Origin: Ancylobacter sp. Lp-2
GTDB lineage: Bacteria > Pseudomonadota > Alphaproteobacteria > Rhizobiales > Xanthobacteraceae
DNA length: 64,000 bases
Direction of reading: 5' to 3'
Assembly: GCF_020523795.1 (NCBI RefSeq)
Contig: NZ_JAJALI010000003.1
Coordinates: forward strand, 558,001-622,000
Shown in pieces: positions 1 through 9,279 of this stretch (within the stretch, counting starts at the first letter, position 1; each line of letters begins with the position of its first letter). Position numbers and translations under genes: made by a program. The notes beneath the pieces are model-generated. The model ran no database searches, was not told the DNA's origin, and saw only the letters and a list, made by a program, of their open reading frames with translations.

Positions 1-574
1 TGCGGGCGACCTCCAGCAGGGCGGGATCGACGTCGAACCAGAACTGCCGGGGCGAGCTCGCCTGGCCTTCGCGGAAAACCCGCACGCCGCGCGGGAAGAT
101 CATGCCGAAATTGGTGAATTCCGGCGTGTCGTCGGACGGCAGCTTGAAACCCTGCGGCGTCTCGCGCGCCAGGATCACGTCGAGATACTGGCCCCAGCGC
201 GCCGGCACCGCGATGTCGCCGATGTTCAGCGAGGGATCGACGCCGCCGGCGATGCCGGAGACCACGATGCGGGTGACGTTGTAGCGGTCGAGTGTCATCT
301 GGGTGGTCATGGCGGCGTTGACCATGCTCACCCCGGTCATCGCCAGAACCACCGGCTTGCCCTCGATCTCGCCGGTGACGATGGGGACGCCCTTGTAGCT
401 GTGGTCCTCCATATGGGTCGCGATGGCGCGCAGGGCCCGCCATTCCGGCTCGAAGGCGCACAGCACCGCGATGCGGGGCGTCGCATCGACCGGCTCGGCC
501 GCCGCCGGCAGCAGGGCGGCGAGCAGGACGAAGGCGGCAATCCACAGGCGCAAGGACGAGAAGGCGGACGACAT
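1..574 (-). CDS. Exported phosphorylase/nucleosidase-family protein (MTA/SAH nucleosidase-like), C-terminus outside window
   Basis: The first 191 residues of a gene that runs off the left edge. A hydrophobic stretch at about residues 8-27 ending in PAAAEP looks like a cleavable signal peptide. It is followed by IAVLCAFEPEW and then VVSGIAGGVDPSLNIGDIAVP-type sequence, the glycine-rich ribose/phosphate loop of the PNP/UDP phosphorylase and MTA/SAH nucleosidase superfamily. The start ATG at 574 is preceded by a G-rich Shine-Dalgarno. An exported copy is unlike the cytosolic Pfs enzyme of the methyl cycle, so the substrate is unknown; it may cleave external nucleosides or be a purine-nucleoside permease-like protein. 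Confidence 0.75.
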   Translation of the reverse strand, partial: MSSAFSSLRLWIAAFVLLAALLPAAAEPVDATPRIAVLCAFEPEWRALRAIATHMEDHSYKGVPIVTGEIEGKPVVLAMTGVSMVNAAMTTQMTLDRYNVTRIVVSGIAGGVDPSLNIGDIAVPARWGQYLDVILARETPQGFKLPSDDTPEFTNFGMIFPRGVRVFREGQASSPRQFWFDVDPALLEVAR

Positions 575-666
575 GGAGACCCCCACGGTCGGATCGACGG
601 GCCGCGACGGCGGCGCAGCGATCCTACAGGCGGAGAGGCATCCGCGCACCAGCCGGCTAAGCGTTC

Positions 667-2118
667 TCAGCCGTTCTTCACCATGACGTGGCGCACGACG
701 GTGTAGTCCTCCAGCGCATAGGCCGAGAGGTCCTTGCCATAGCCGGACTGCTTCAGCCCGCCATGCGGCATCTCGCTCACCAGCATGAAATGGCAGTTCA
801 CCCAGGTGCAGCCATATTGCAGCCGGGCCGCCGTCGCCATGCCGCGGGAGATGTCCTTGGTCCACACCGACGAGGCGAGACCATAGTCGCTGTCATTCGC
901 CCAGGCGACGGCGTCCTCGACATCGGAGAAACGCGTCACCGACACCACCGGGCCGAACACCTCGCGCCGGACGATCTCGTCCGATTGCAGCGCCCCAGCC
1001 ACCACCGTCGGCTGGTAGAAGAAACCCTTGCCCGTCGTGGGATCGCCGGCCACCTTGCCGCCGGCGGCGATCTCGATATGGCCGAGTTCGGAGGCGCGCT
1101 CCACGAAGGAGGCGACACGCGCGCGCTGGCGGGCGGAGATCAGCGGACCGATGTCGTTCTCCTCGTCATTGGCCGAGGCAAATTTCAGGCCCGAGACCGC
1201 CGAGGCGAGATCGGCGACGAGGTTGTCGTACACTTTGTCGGCCGCGTAGATGCGGCAGGCGGCGGTGCAGTCCTGCCCGGCATTGTAGTAGCCGAACGCC
1301 TTCACCCCCTCGACCACCTCGGCGATGTCGGCATCGTCGAACACGATGACCGGCGCCTTGCCGCCGAGTTCAAGATGGGTGCGCTTCACGCTCTTCGCCG
1401 CCGCGGTGAGCACCTTCTTGCCGGTGGCGATGTCGCCGGTAAGCGAGACCATCGCCACCTTGGGATGGTTGATCAGCGCATTGCCGACGCTCTCGCCGCG
1501 CCCGACCACCACATTCACCACCCCTTCCGGGAAGATGTCGGCGATGAGCCGGGCGAGCTTCAGCGCGGTGAGCGGCGTCTGCTCGGAGGGCTTGATGACA
1601 ACCGTGTTGCCGCCCGCCAGCGCCGGGGCGAGCTTCCACGCCGCCATCATCAGCGGATAGTTCCATGGCGCGATGGAGGCGACGACGCCGATCGGGTCGC
1701 GGCGGATCATCGAGGTATGGCCGGCAAGATACTCGCCCGCCACCATACCGTGCTGGGTACGCACCGCGCCGGCGAAGAAGCGGAAGCAATCGACCACGCC
1801 GGGAATTTCGTCGCGCAGCACCGCATGGCGGGGCTTGCCGCAATTCAGCGCCTCCAGCGTCGCGAAGCTCTCCGCCTCCGCCTCGATGCGATCGGCGAGC
1901 TTGAGCAGCAGGTAGGAGCGCTCCGCCGGGGTGGTGCGCACCCAGCCGGCGAAGGCCTTCTCGGCCGCGTTCACCGCCGCATCGATCTGGTCGGCGGAGG
2001 CTTCCGGCAGCTCGACCAGCGTCGCCTCGGTCTTCGGGTTCAGCACCGTCTCCGGCGTCTCGGTGCCGGCGACGAAACCGGGCCCGATCAGCATCTCGGT
2101 ATCGAAAGCGACGGTCAT
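667..2118 (-). CDS. patD: Aldehyde dehydrogenase, gamma-aminobutyraldehyde dehydrogenase type
   Basis: A 483-residue NAD-dependent aldehyde dehydrogenase of full family length. It has PWNYP at 151-155, the general-base Glu250 in LELGGKAP, the nucleophile Cys284 in GQDCTAAC, and a C-terminal [15 protein letters not shown]. It closes an operon of binding protein, ATPase and two permeases, the same order as E. coli ydcSTUVW, where YdcW (PatD) oxidises 4-aminobutanal from putrescine to GABA. It starts 12 bp after the upstream permease. By analogy it oxidises the aldehyde made from an imported polyamine. Betaine-aldehyde dehydrogenase activity cannot be excluded from sequence. No aminotransferase for the first step lies nearby. 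Confidence 0.85.
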   Translation of the reverse strand: MTVAFDTEMLIGPGFVAGTETPETVLNPKTEATLVELPEASADQIDAAVNAAEKAFAGWVRTTPAERSYLLLKLADRIEAEAESFATLEALNCGKPRHAVLRDEIPGVVDCFRFFAGAVRTQHGMVAGEYLAGHTSMIRRDPIGVVASIAPWNYPLMMAAWKLAPALAGGNTVVIKPSEQTPLTALKLARLIADIFPEGVVNVVVGRGESVGNALINHPKVAMVSLTGDIATGKKVLTAAAKSVKRTHLELGGKAPVIVFDDADIAEVVEGVKAFGYYNAGQDCTAACRIYAADKVYDNLVADLASAVSGLKFASANDEENDIGPLISARQRARVASFVERASELGHIEIAAGGKVAGDPTTGKGFFYQPTVVAGALQSDEIVRREVFGPVVSVTRFSDVEDAVAWANDSDYGLASSVWTKDISRGMATAARLQYGCTWVNCHFMLVSEMPHGGLKQSGYGKDLSAYALEDYTVVRHVMVKNG

Positions 2119-2130
2119 GCGGGCTACTCC

Positions 2131-2940
2131 CTATTTGCCGGCCGCATTTGTCCCGCGCGCGCCTCCACCCTCGCGGGTGAGGTAGTAGGCGGCAAGGATG
2201 GGCAGGAAGGTGACGAGAATGACGAGGACGGCGACGACATTGGTGACCGGCCGCTGGCGCGGGCGGATCAGCTCGGACAGCATCCAGATCGGCAGCGTCG
2301 ATTGCTGTCCGGCGGTGAAGGTGGTGACGATCACCTCGTCGAAGCTCAGCGCGAAGGCGAGCATGCCGCCGGCGAGCAGCGCGGTGCCGATATTGGGCAG
2401 CACGACGAGGCGGAAGGTCTGGAAGGCATCGGCGCCGAGGTCCATCGACGCTTCGATCAGCGAGGGCGACAGCCGCCGGAGCCGGGCTACCGCATTGTTG
2501 TAGACGACGACGATGCAGAAGGTCGCGTGGCCGAGCACGATGGTCCAGAAGCAGAAGGGGATCTCCATCAGCCCGAAGGCCTGGCGCAGTGCGATGCCGG
2601 TGACGATGCCCGGCAAGGCGATGGGCAGCACGAAGAGCAGCGAGATCGGCTCACGGCCGAAGAACCTCGCCCGCGCCAGCGCCCCCGCCGCCAGCGTGCC
2701 GAGCACCAGCGCGATCAGCGTGGCGATGGCGGCGACCTTCAAGGACAGCCCGACCGCCGCCCAGATGTCCGCCCGCCCCCACACCACGCCGAACCATTTC
2801 AGCGTGTAGCCCGGCGGGGGAAAGGCGTAGCTCTTCTCCTCGGTGGTGAAGGCGTAGAGCAGGATGAACAGCAGCGGGATGTGCAGGAAGGCGAGCCCGC
2901 CGAGCGCGGCGATCTTCAGGCCGAGCGAGGGGCGGTTCAT
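2131..2940 (-). CDS. potC: Polyamine-type ABC transporter permease (PotC/YdcV-like)
   Basis: A 269-residue inner-membrane permease with about six membrane segments. The cytoplasmic EAA loop reads [20 protein letters not shown], the coupling site for the ATPase. The ATG at 2940 is chosen over an in-frame start 24 bp upstream because GGGAGGGGG sits at the right distance before it and the protein then begins MNRPSLGLK, a normal PotC-type N-terminus. It lies 27 bp after the other permease and 12 bp before the aldehyde dehydrogenase. The family imports spermidine, putrescine or related amines; the ligand is inferred only from the operon. Confidence 0.88.
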   Translation of the reverse strand: MNRPSLGLKIAALGGLAFLHIPLLFILLYAFTTEEKSYAFPPPGYTLKWFGVVWGRADIWAAVGLSLKVAAIATLIALVLGTLAAGALARARFFGREPISLLFVLPIALPGIVTGIALRQAFGLMEIPFCFWTIVLGHATFCIVVVYNNAVARLRRLSPSLIEASMDLGADAFQTFRLVVLPNIGTALLAGGMLAFALSFDEVIVTTFTAGQQSTLPIWMLSELIRPRQRPVTNVVAVLVILVTFLPILAAYYLTREGGGARGTNAAGK

Positions 2941-2967
2941 GGCAACCCCCTCCCGCGATTGCACCGA

Positions 2968-3915
2968 TCACATCGCATCGAACGCTCCCGTTCGCTTGGC
3001 GAGCGTCAGGAACAGCGCCATGACCAGGATCGGCACCAGCGAGAAGGCGGCGGCGAGCGGGATGTTCCCCGCCGTGCCCTGCAGCGTGTACACCGCCTGC
3101 CCCAGCACCAGCGCCGAGGTGCCGATGATCTGCGGCACGATGTAGTCGCCGAGCGTCAGCGAGAAGGTGAACACCGCCCCCGCCACCACGCCGGGCATGG
3201 CGAGCGGCAGGATCACGCTTCGGAACGTGGTGCCCGGTCCGGCGCCGAGATCGCCGGCCGCCTCGATTAGGCTCGCCGGCACCCGCTCCAGCGCCGCCTG
3301 CACCGGCAGGATCATGAAGGGCAGCCAGAGATAGGTGAAGGTCAGCACCATGCCGGTATAGGAGACCGACAGCGACGGCCCACCGACCAGCGGCAGGGCC
3401 AGCCACGCGTCGAGCGCGCCATCGAGCCCCAGCCGGCCGGCGAACCAGGAGATCGCCCCCTCCTTGGCCAGCAGCAGCTTCCAACCATAGACCTTGACCA
3501 GATAGCTCGACCACAGCGGCATCATCACCGCGAGATAGAAGGCCGCCTTGGCGCGCGGCCCGGCATAGCGGGCGGCGTAATAGGCGATCGGGAAGGCGAT
3601 CAGCGCGCAGAGCAGCGTCACCGCCGCCGCGACGCCCACCGTCCGCATGACGATGTCGAAATTGGCCGGGCGGAACAGCTCGATCAGCGTCGCCGTGGTC
3701 GGCTCGCGCACGATGGTGCCGGAGAACTCGTCGATGGAGAAGATCGACTGCCCGAGGAACACGAACAGGCTGCCGAGATAGACGAGGCCGAGCCACAGCA
3801 GCGGCGGCGCGAGCAACAACAGCACGATGAGCTGGCCGCGCCGCAGCAGCGCGTCGGAGAGGCGGCGGAGAACGCCCTCGCGCGGCGCCGGCAGATCGAG
3901 GGTGGCAAGGCTCAT
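2968..3915 (-). CDS. potB: Polyamine-type ABC transporter permease (PotB/YdcU-like)
   Basis: A 315-residue integral membrane permease with about six membrane segments. Its EAA loop, EAAGDLGAGPGTTFRSVILP, is followed by PLAMPGVVAG. The start ATG at 3915 overlaps the stop of the upstream ATPase gene in an ATGA, which points to translational coupling; the reading frame stays open far upstream, but that stretch is only the antisense shadow of the ATPase gene. The N-terminus MSLATLDLPAPREG leads directly into the first membrane segment. It pairs with the PotC-type permease to form the membrane channel. Confidence 0.88.
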   Translation of the reverse strand: MSLATLDLPAPREGVLRRLSDALLRRGQLIVLLLLAPPLLWLGLVYLGSLFVFLGQSIFSIDEFSGTIVREPTTATLIELFRPANFDIVMRTVGVAAAVTLLCALIAFPIAYYAARYAGPRAKAAFYLAVMMPLWSSYLVKVYGWKLLLAKEGAISWFAGRLGLDGALDAWLALPLVGGPSLSVSYTGMVLTFTYLWLPFMILPVQAALERVPASLIEAAGDLGAGPGTTFRSVILPLAMPGVVAGAVFTFSLTLGDYIVPQIIGTSALVLGQAVYTLQGTAGNIPLAAAFSLVPILVMALFLTLAKRTGAFDAM

Positions 3916-4952
3916 CGCTCGCCCTCCATCGGCACCAGCGCCGCCAGCGGAACGGCGAGGCGCACGCTCTCGCCCGGCGCGGGCGCGAGCCGGGCGGCCG
4001 GCACGGCGGCGGTCAGCGCCACCCCGGCGGCGGTGCGCACCGCGAGGCGGCGCACCGCTCCCTGATAGGACACGTCGACGACCCGCGCTTCGATCACTGC
4101 CGCACCCGCCGGCGCGGCCCCGTCGGCCGGAACCAGCACCAGCTTTTCCGGCCGCAGACTGCACAGGCGGGCGGGCGCGCCGAGGGCCGCGGCCATGTCC
4201 GGCTCGATCACATTGGCCGCGCCGACAAAGGCGGCGACAAAGCGGGTGGCCGGCCGCTCATAGACCTCTTCCGGCGGGCCGACCTGCACGATGCGCCCCT
4301 CGTTGAACACCGCCACCCGGTCGGCCATGGAGAGCGCCTCGCCCTGGTCGTGGGTGACGAAGACGAAGCTCAGGCCGAGCGCACGCTGGAGGCCCTTGAG
4401 CTCGACCTGCATCTCCTCGCGCAGCTTGAGATCGAGCGCGCCGAGCGGCTCGTCGAGCAGCAGCACCTTGGGACGCACCACCAGCGCGCGGGCGAGCGCC
4501 ACCCGCTGGCGCTGGCCGCCGGACAGTTGCGCCGGCCGGCGCGCCTCGAGGCCGGCGAGCTTCACCAGCGCCAAGGCCTCGCGCGCCAGCTTCTCCCGCT
4601 CGGCACGCGCGACGCGGCGGACCTTCAGCCCGTAGGCGACGTTCTCGCCCACGGAGAGATGCGGGAACAGCGCATAGTCCTGGAACACGGTGTTCACCGG
4701 CCGGCGATAGGGCGGCAACCCTTCCACCGTCTCGCCGAATATCTCGATATGGCCGGCATCGGGTTGCTCGAAGCCGGCGATGAGCCGCAGGCAGGTGGTC
4801 TTGCCTGAGCCCGACGGGCCGAGCATCGCGAAGAACTCGCCCGGCGCGATGGCGAGATCGACGCCGTCCACGGCCTTCACGCTCCCGAAATGCCGCGCCA
4901 CTCCGGCGAAGCGGACGGCGGGGATGACGAACGAGGGTGCAGGAGCGTGCAT
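3912..4952 (-). CDS. potA: Polyamine-type ABC transporter ATP-binding protein (PotA/YdcT-like)
   Basis: A 346-residue ATPase of the PotA/UgpC type. Walker A GPSGSGKTT is at 45-53, the Q-loop Gln at 91, the signature LSGGQ at 143-147 and Walker B with LLLDEP ending near 169, followed by the switch histidine in VTHDQ. After about residue 240 comes a C-terminal TOBE-type regulatory region containing LRPEKLVLV. The gene ends in a 4-bp overlap with the PotB permease and begins about 140 bp after the binding-protein gene, with a strong hairpin between them. It powers import by the two permeases. Confidence 0.92.
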   Translation of the reverse strand: MHAPAPSFVIPAVRFAGVARHFGSVKAVDGVDLAIAPGEFFAMLGPSGSGKTTCLRLIAGFEQPDAGHIEIFGETVEGLPPYRRPVNTVFQDYALFPHLSVGENVAYGLKVRRVARAEREKLAREALALVKLAGLEARRPAQLSGGQRQRVALARALVVRPKVLLLDEPLGALDLKLREEMQVELKGLQRALGLSFVFVTHDQGEALSMADRVAVFNEGRIVQVGPPEEVYERPATRFVAAFVGAANVIEPDMAAALGAPARLCSLRPEKLVLVPADGAAPAGAAVIEARVVDVSYQGAVRRLAVRTAAGVALTAAVPAARLAPAPGESVRLAVPLAALVPMEGER

Positions 4953-5055
4953 CGATATCTCAAAGGGTTAGGAGGCGACCGCCGCGCTTCGGTGCGGACG
5001 GCACACGTCATCGCCGGCGCCGCGGTTCACGCCGGTGGTCCGATCCGGAAAGGGT

Positions 5056-5078
5056 GCGCCCGGCTTGATGCCGGGCGC
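5056..5078 (-). terminator. Intercistronic hairpin between potD-like and potA
   Basis: A perfect 9-bp inverted repeat, GCGCCCGGC-N5-GCCGGGCGC, lies 14 nt past the stop of the binding-protein gene on the transcribed strand. Only a short T run follows. This is the usual place for an attenuator or mRNA-stabilising hairpin that keeps the binding protein more abundant than the transporter core. Its role is inferred. Confidence 0.5.
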
Positions 5079-5091
5079 GTGGGGCGGGCGC

Positions 5092-6261
5092 TCAGCGTCC
5101 GCCGAGCACGGCGATGTAGTCCGACACCCAGCGGTAATAGGGCACGCAGCCCTCGGCCTGGGTCGGGCACTTGGCGACCGGCGTGCGCCAGAAGTGCGTC
5201 TTCTCGAAATCGCCGGCGCCGTTGGTGGCGCAGCCCTCGGCGCCGAGCAGCTCGTTGCCCTTGCAGGCGGCCGGCACCGCCGGCACCGAGCCGAACCAGG
5301 CGGCGAGGTCGCCCTGCACCTTCGGCGAGATCGAGTGCTCCATCCACATATAGGCGCAGTTCGGATGGACGGCGTCGACATGCATCATGGTGGTGTCGGC
5401 CCAGCCGGTCGCGCCCTCCGCCGGGATGGTCGAGGCGATCGGTTTCTTCTGGCTTACCAGCAGGTTGACCTGGAACGGCCAGGAAGAGGAGGCGACCACG
5501 CCCTCATTGGTGAAGTCGTCGACCTGGATCATGGCGTCATGCCAGTAGCGCTGCACGATCTTGCGCTGCGCGCGCAAGAGGTCGAGCGCCGCCTTGTACT
5601 GCGCCTCGGTCAGCTCATAGGGATCCTTGATGCCGAGCTCGGGCTTGTGCGCCATCAGGTAGAGCGCGGCGTCGGCGATGTAGATCGGCCCGTCGAAGGC
5701 CTGGACGCGCCCCTTGTTGGACTTGCCGTCCGGCAGGGTCTGCTCCTCGAAGACCACGGCCCAGCTCTTCGGCGCCTCGCCCTTGAAGGTTTCCGTGTTG
5801 TACATCAACACGTTGGAGCCCCACTGATAGGGCACGCCGTAATGCACGCCGTTGACGGTGTGCCACGGCGCGTCCTGCAGGCGGGGGTCGACGCTGCCCC
5901 AGCTCGGAATCAGCTTCGTGTTGACCGGGGCGACCTTCTTGCCGGCGATCAGCCGCAGGGAAGCGTCGCCGGAGGCGGTGACGAGGTCGAAGCCGCCCTC
6001 GTTCATCAGCGCCACCATCTCGTCCGAGGTGCCGGCGGTCTTCACATTGACCTTGCAGCCGGTCTTCGTCTCGAAATCGGTGACCCAGTCATAGGCCTTG
6101 TCGGTGTCGCCGCGCTCGATATAGCCGGCCCAGGCGACGATATCGACCTGGCCCTCGCCCTTGCCGATCTCTTTTAGTTCAGCAGCTGCAAGGGGTTGGG
6201 CGGCAAGGGCGGCGCAGGCGACGAGCGCCGGCAGATGCAGGAGACGAGTGTGCGTGCGCAT
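5092..6261 (-). CDS. potD: Periplasmic polyamine-type substrate-binding protein (PotD/YdcS-like)
   Basis: A 389-residue extracellular binding protein with a signal peptide at about 1-27 (positive start, hydrophobic core, cleavage near LAAA). The mature part shows the PotD-family opening VDIVAWAGYIERG, with later YNTETFKG, GWADTTMMHVDAVHPN and several Cys near the end that could form disulfides. It captures the ligand for the downstream PotABC parts. The ATG at 6261 follows AGAGGGA. The operon ends in an aldehyde dehydrogenase, so the ligand is probably putrescine or another small amine whose oxidation gives an aldehyde. A LysR gene lies directly upstream on the same strand. Confidence 0.88.
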   Translation of the reverse strand: MRTHTRLLHLPALVACAALAAQPLAAAELKEIGKGEGQVDIVAWAGYIERGDTDKAYDWVTDFETKTGCKVNVKTAGTSDEMVALMNEGGFDLVTASGDASLRLIAGKKVAPVNTKLIPSWGSVDPRLQDAPWHTVNGVHYGVPYQWGSNVLMYNTETFKGEAPKSWAVVFEEQTLPDGKSNKGRVQAFDGPIYIADAALYLMAHKPELGIKDPYELTEAQYKAALDLLRAQRKIVQRYWHDAMIQVDDFTNEGVVASSSWPFQVNLLVSQKKPIASTIPAEGATGWADTTMMHVDAVHPNCAYMWMEHSISPKVQGDLAAWFGSVPAVPAACKGNELLGAEGCATNGAGDFEKTHFWRTPVAKCPTQAEGCVPYYRWVSDYIAVLGGR

Positions 6262-6354
6262 GCGGGTTCCCTCTGTTCTGCGGGCTTACGGGCCCTTTGA
6301 CGGAAGTGTGCCGCTGCGTCGGGTGGCTCGCCACACCAAAGAAAAGAACGCAGG

Positions 6355-6371
6355 CATCGGAAAAACCGATG
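6355..6371. promoter_or_regulatory. Candidate LysR operator ahead of the polyamine operon
   Basis: A perfect inverted repeat CATCGG-AAAAA-CCGATG lies 94 bp upstream of the binding-protein start, between lysR and the operon. It contains the T-N11-A signature of LysR-type sites. Nearly the same repeat (CATCGG-N5-CCGAT) overlaps the lysR start at 7333-7348, so both are probably bound by the protein encoded between them. Confidence 0.6.
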
Positions 6372-6405
6372 AGTGATCCGGCGGCATTTTTCTCCGGCCA
6401 GTGGA

Positions 6406-7335
6406 TCAGGCGATGGCGCCGCCATGGCGAATGCGGGCCGGCTGGCGGGTGCCGGCGACGGAGAGAAAACCAGCGGCGGCGGGCGACAGCGGCGAGCCGC
6501 GCCGCCAGGCGGTGGCGACCTCGATGGCCGGCAGTTCCTCGGCGAGCTGGCGCGCCTCGATCTTGTCGCCTTCCAGCGACCAGGGACGGTAGGTGAGGTC
6601 CGGCAGCACCGCGACGCCGGCCCCGGTCGCCACCAGCGAGCGCACCGCCTCCACCGAGCGGGTACGGAAAGCGACCGGCGGGCGTATGCCGAGCCGGCGC
6701 CAGACGATCTCCGATGCCTCGGCGATTTCGTCAATCGTCAGAAGCACATGTGGCTCCTCGGCGAGATCGCGCAGGCTGACCTTCTCCTCCGCCAGCGCGG
6801 GATGGCCGAGCGGCATCCACACCCGATAGGGCGAGACCTGCACCGGCTCGGTCTGCAGGGCGGCGGAGCGGCGGCCGGGCGGCAGCACCATCACCGCCAC
6901 ATCGAGCTCGCCGCCGACCAAGAGGTGTTCGAGATAGTCGCCGGCATCCTCCACCGCCTCCACCGCCACGCCGGGAAAGGCGCGGCGGAAGCGGGCCAAA
7001 AGGTCGGAGAACACATAGCCGGCGACCAGCGGCGTCACGCCGAGCGACAGCCGGCCCTCCAGCGCCGCGCCCTCCGAACCGGACAGCGCGCGGCGGGCAT
7101 CGGCGACATCGCCGAGGATTTTCCGCGCATGGCGCAGGAAATGATGGCCCTTAAGGGTGAGGTCGGCGCCGCGGGCGTGGCGTTCCAGGAGCTTGAAGCC
7201 GAGATCCAGCTCCAGCTCGCGCAGGGCCTCGGTTACCGTCGATTGCGAGATGGAAAGGATGTGCGCGGCTGAAGATACCGAGCCGTTCTCGGCGACGGCG
7301 ACGAAATATTGCAGCTGGCGCAGCGAGAAAGCCAT
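6406..7335 (-). CDS. LysR-family transcriptional regulator, probable regulator of the polyamine operon
   Basis: A 309-residue LysR regulator. The N-terminal winged helix-turn-helix (about 1-60) begins MAFSLRQLQYFVAVAENG and contains LSISQSTVTEALRELE. The rest is the periplasmic-binding-like effector domain. The start at 7335 gives the canonical N-terminus; the frame is open 69 bp further upstream. It lies just upstream of the potD-like gene on the same strand, unusual for LysR genes, which are often divergent. A T-N11-A palindrome covers its start codon and another lies before the operon, which suggests autoregulation plus control of the operon. The inducer is unknown. Confidence 0.87.
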   Translation of the reverse strand: MAFSLRQLQYFVAVAENGSVSSAAHILSISQSTVTEALRELELDLGFKLLERHARGADLTLKGHHFLRHARKILGDVADARRALSGSEGAALEGRLSLGVTPLVAGYVFSDLLARFRRAFPGVAVEAVEDAGDYLEHLLVGGELDVAVMVLPPGRRSAALQTEPVQVSPYRVWMPLGHPALAEEKVSLRDLAEEPHVLLTIDEIAEASEIVWRRLGIRPPVAFRTRSVEAVRSLVATGAGVAVLPDLTYRPWSLEGDKIEARQLAEELPAIEVATAWRRGSPLSPAAAGFLSVAGTRQPARIRHGGAIA

Positions 7336-7348
7336 CGGAAATCCCGAT
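7333..7348. promoter_or_regulatory. Candidate LysR operator overlapping the lysR start codon
   Basis: The inverted repeat CATCGG-AAATC-CCGAT includes the ATG of the LysR gene on the minus strand. Arms and spacing match the repeat at 6355-6371. Its position over the start and Shine-Dalgarno region fits autorepression. Confidence 0.5.
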
Positions 7349-7469
7349 ACTAAGGGAGACAGCCGATGGTAACACCGCCACCCGCCGGCTGGATAGCGGC
7401 CCACGCGGGGGGCTCGACACCGCCACCGGCGAGTACGATGAGGTGGACGATGAGACCGATACGGACCGA

Positions 7470-8015
7470 TCAGGCCGGGACGTAGGTCAGCCGGATCGCG
7501 TCCTCGCCGACCGGCTCGCTCGCCACGAAGCGGAGCGGCGGTCGTGGGCCGGCGAAATAGGGCTTGCCGTCGCCGAGCACGAAGGGGCGGAAATAGAGGC
7601 GATACTCGTCGATCAGCCCCATCCGGGTGAGGCTCCCGGCGAGGTCGGGCCCGGCGACGTCGATCTCGCCGTCACGCTCCGCCTTCAGCCGCCGCACGAA
7701 CGCCTCCAGGTCGCCGTCGATCAGCGTGGCGTTGGGGCCGACCGTCTTCAGCGAGCGGGAGGCGACCCATTTCGGCTGCGCCCGCCATGCGGCAGCGTAG
7801 TCCCGCTGGATCGGGCCCCATTCCGGGCGAGCCTCCTCCCAGTAGCGCATCAGCTCGTAGATGCGCCGGCCGTAGAGGCATCCGGCGAGCCCCCGGACAT
7901 GGTCGTTGAAATGACGGTGCAGCGCCTCGCCCGGCCCCGGCATTTCCAGATTGCCCGACCGTCCGTCGACATAGCCGTCGAGCGACTGCATCATTCCGAA
8001 AACCAGCTTCGCCAT
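7470..8015 (-). CDS. Dihydrofolate reductase-fold protein (RibD C-terminal family)
   Basis: A 181-residue protein of the RibD C-terminal/YyaP-like family. It opens MAKLVFGMMQSLDGYVDG, the typical first strand and loop of this fold, and later has GRRIYELMRYWEEA and DVAGPDLAGSL, a probable NADPH-binding segment, then GLIDEYRLYFRPFVLGDGKPYF. The start at 8015 follows GGAGGTGTGC. Such stand-alone proteins are usually uncharacterised NADPH-dependent reductases rather than true folate or riboflavin enzymes. No functional partner is adjacent; the substrate is unknown. Confidence 0.8.
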   Translation of the reverse strand: MAKLVFGMMQSLDGYVDGRSGNLEMPGPGEALHRHFNDHVRGLAGCLYGRRIYELMRYWEEARPEWGPIQRDYAAAWRAQPKWVASRSLKTVGPNATLIDGDLEAFVRRLKAERDGEIDVAGPDLAGSLTRMGLIDEYRLYFRPFVLGDGKPYFAGPRPPLRFVASEPVGEDAIRLTYVPA

Positions 8016-8061
8016 GCACACCTCCATCACCGGCGGTCCGACGTGCGCGGGCGGGGTGCCC

Positions 8062-9279
8062 TCACCTCGCCAGCAGGCTTTTCAGCTCGAAACTCTCGTC
8101 GCCGGCCTGCTCGGGGGTGAGGGTCGGCATGCCCGCGAGCAGGCGGCGGCCGAGCATGTGGTCGGCCGGGCGGTTGACGCTCTCGATCGCCACCAGCCGC
8201 CCCTCGCGGAAACGGAACACCGAGAAGCGCCGCGAGGCGGGGTCGCCGCGCAGCACCTCGGCGTCGCCCGGCCGGGCGAGGCCGACCATCTGCAGCTTGA
8301 GGTCGGCCTGGTCGCTCCAGAACCACGGTACCGACGTGTAGTCGTGGGCGTGCCCGGTGAGCCGGGCGGCGACGCAGCGCCCGTGATCGGCGGCGTTCTG
8401 CACCGATTCCAGCCGGACCCGCACATTGTCGGCATGATGGCTCGGATAGGCGGCGACGTCGCCGATGGCGGAGATTTCCGGGTCGCCGGCGAGCAGCCGG
8501 GCATCGACGGCAATGCCGTTGTCGATGGCCAGGCCGGCGGCGGCGGCCAACTCGACATTCGGCACCACGCCGATGCCGATCATCACCAGATCGGCGGCGA
8601 TCCGCTCGCCCTCGACGGTCTCCACCGCCACCACCCGGCCGCCTTCGCCGACCAGCCGGGCAACGCCGGCGCCGAAGGTCAGCACGGTGCCCATGGCACG
8701 GTGCTCATGGGCGAAGAAATCCGACATCGCGGCGCCCACCGCGCGGCCGAGCACTCGCGAGGTGGCTTCGATCACCGTCACCTCGTGGCCGAGCTTCCGG
8801 GCGACCGCGGCGAATTCCAACCCGATGAAGCCGGCGCCGATCACCACCACCTTGCCTGCCGACGGCAGCGCCGCCTTGACGGCATCGGCATCGGCAAGGC
8901 TGCGCAGATAGAACACACCGTCGAACTCCGCGCCCGGCACCGGCAGCACCCGGTTGCGGGCGCCGGTGGCGAAGACCAGATGGCCATAGGGCAGCTTGCC
9001 GTCATCCTCCAGCGTCACCCGCCGGGCGCTGCGATCCACCGCCACCACCCGGCCATGGGCGAGGCCGATGCGGTGATCGGCGAAGAAGGCGGCGGGGCGC
9101 AATTCGAGATGATCGACGCCGACATCGCCCTTGAGATAGGCCTTGGAGAGCGGCGGGCGCTGATAGGGCAGGCCCGGCTCGTCGCCGACCAGGGTGATCG
9201 GCTCCTCATAGCCGGCCTCGCGCAGGCTGGCGGCTAGCTGGAACGCCGCCTGCCCGGCGCCGATGACGACGACGCTCAT
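8062..9279 (-). CDS. FAD-dependent NAD(P)H:ferredoxin-type reductase
   Basis: A 405-residue pyridine-nucleotide-disulfide-type oxidoreductase of the ferredoxin/rubredoxin/putidaredoxin reductase group. It has an N-terminal FAD Rossmann motif VVVIGAGQAA, the LPYQRPPLSKAYL segment characteristic of this group, a second dinucleotide motif VVVIGAGFIGLEFA in the middle for NAD(P)H, and ISAIGDVAAYP before the C-terminal interface domain. It overlaps the end of the upstream plsC-like gene by 4 bp. No ferredoxin or cytochrome P450 is encoded nearby, so its electron-acceptor partner lies elsewhere. Confidence 0.87.
   Translation of the reverse strand: MSVVVIGAGQAAFQLAASLREAGYEEPITLVGDEPGLPYQRPPLSKAYLKGDVGVDHLELRPAAFFADHRIGLAHGRVVAVDRSARRVTLEDDGKLPYGHLVFATGARNRVLPVPGAEFDGVFYLRSLADADAVKAALPSAGKVVVIGAGFIGLEFAAVARKLGHEVTVIEATSRVLGRAVGAAMSDFFAHEHRAMGTVLTFGAGVARLVGEGGRVVAVETVEGERIAADLVMIGIGVVPNVELAAAAGLAIDNGIAVDARLLAGDPEISAIGDVAAYPSHHADNVRVRLESVQNAADHGRCVAARLTGHAHDYTSVPWFWSDQADLKLQMVGLARPGDAEVLRGDPASRRFSVFRFREGRLVAIESVNRPADHMLGRRLLAGMPTLTPEQAGDESFELKSLLAR

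Noticed and set aside
688-3270. An 860-codon open frame on the plus strand
   Set aside because: Antisense to the aldehyde dehydrogenase and permease genes. No domain is recognisable and the composition is that of a shadow frame.
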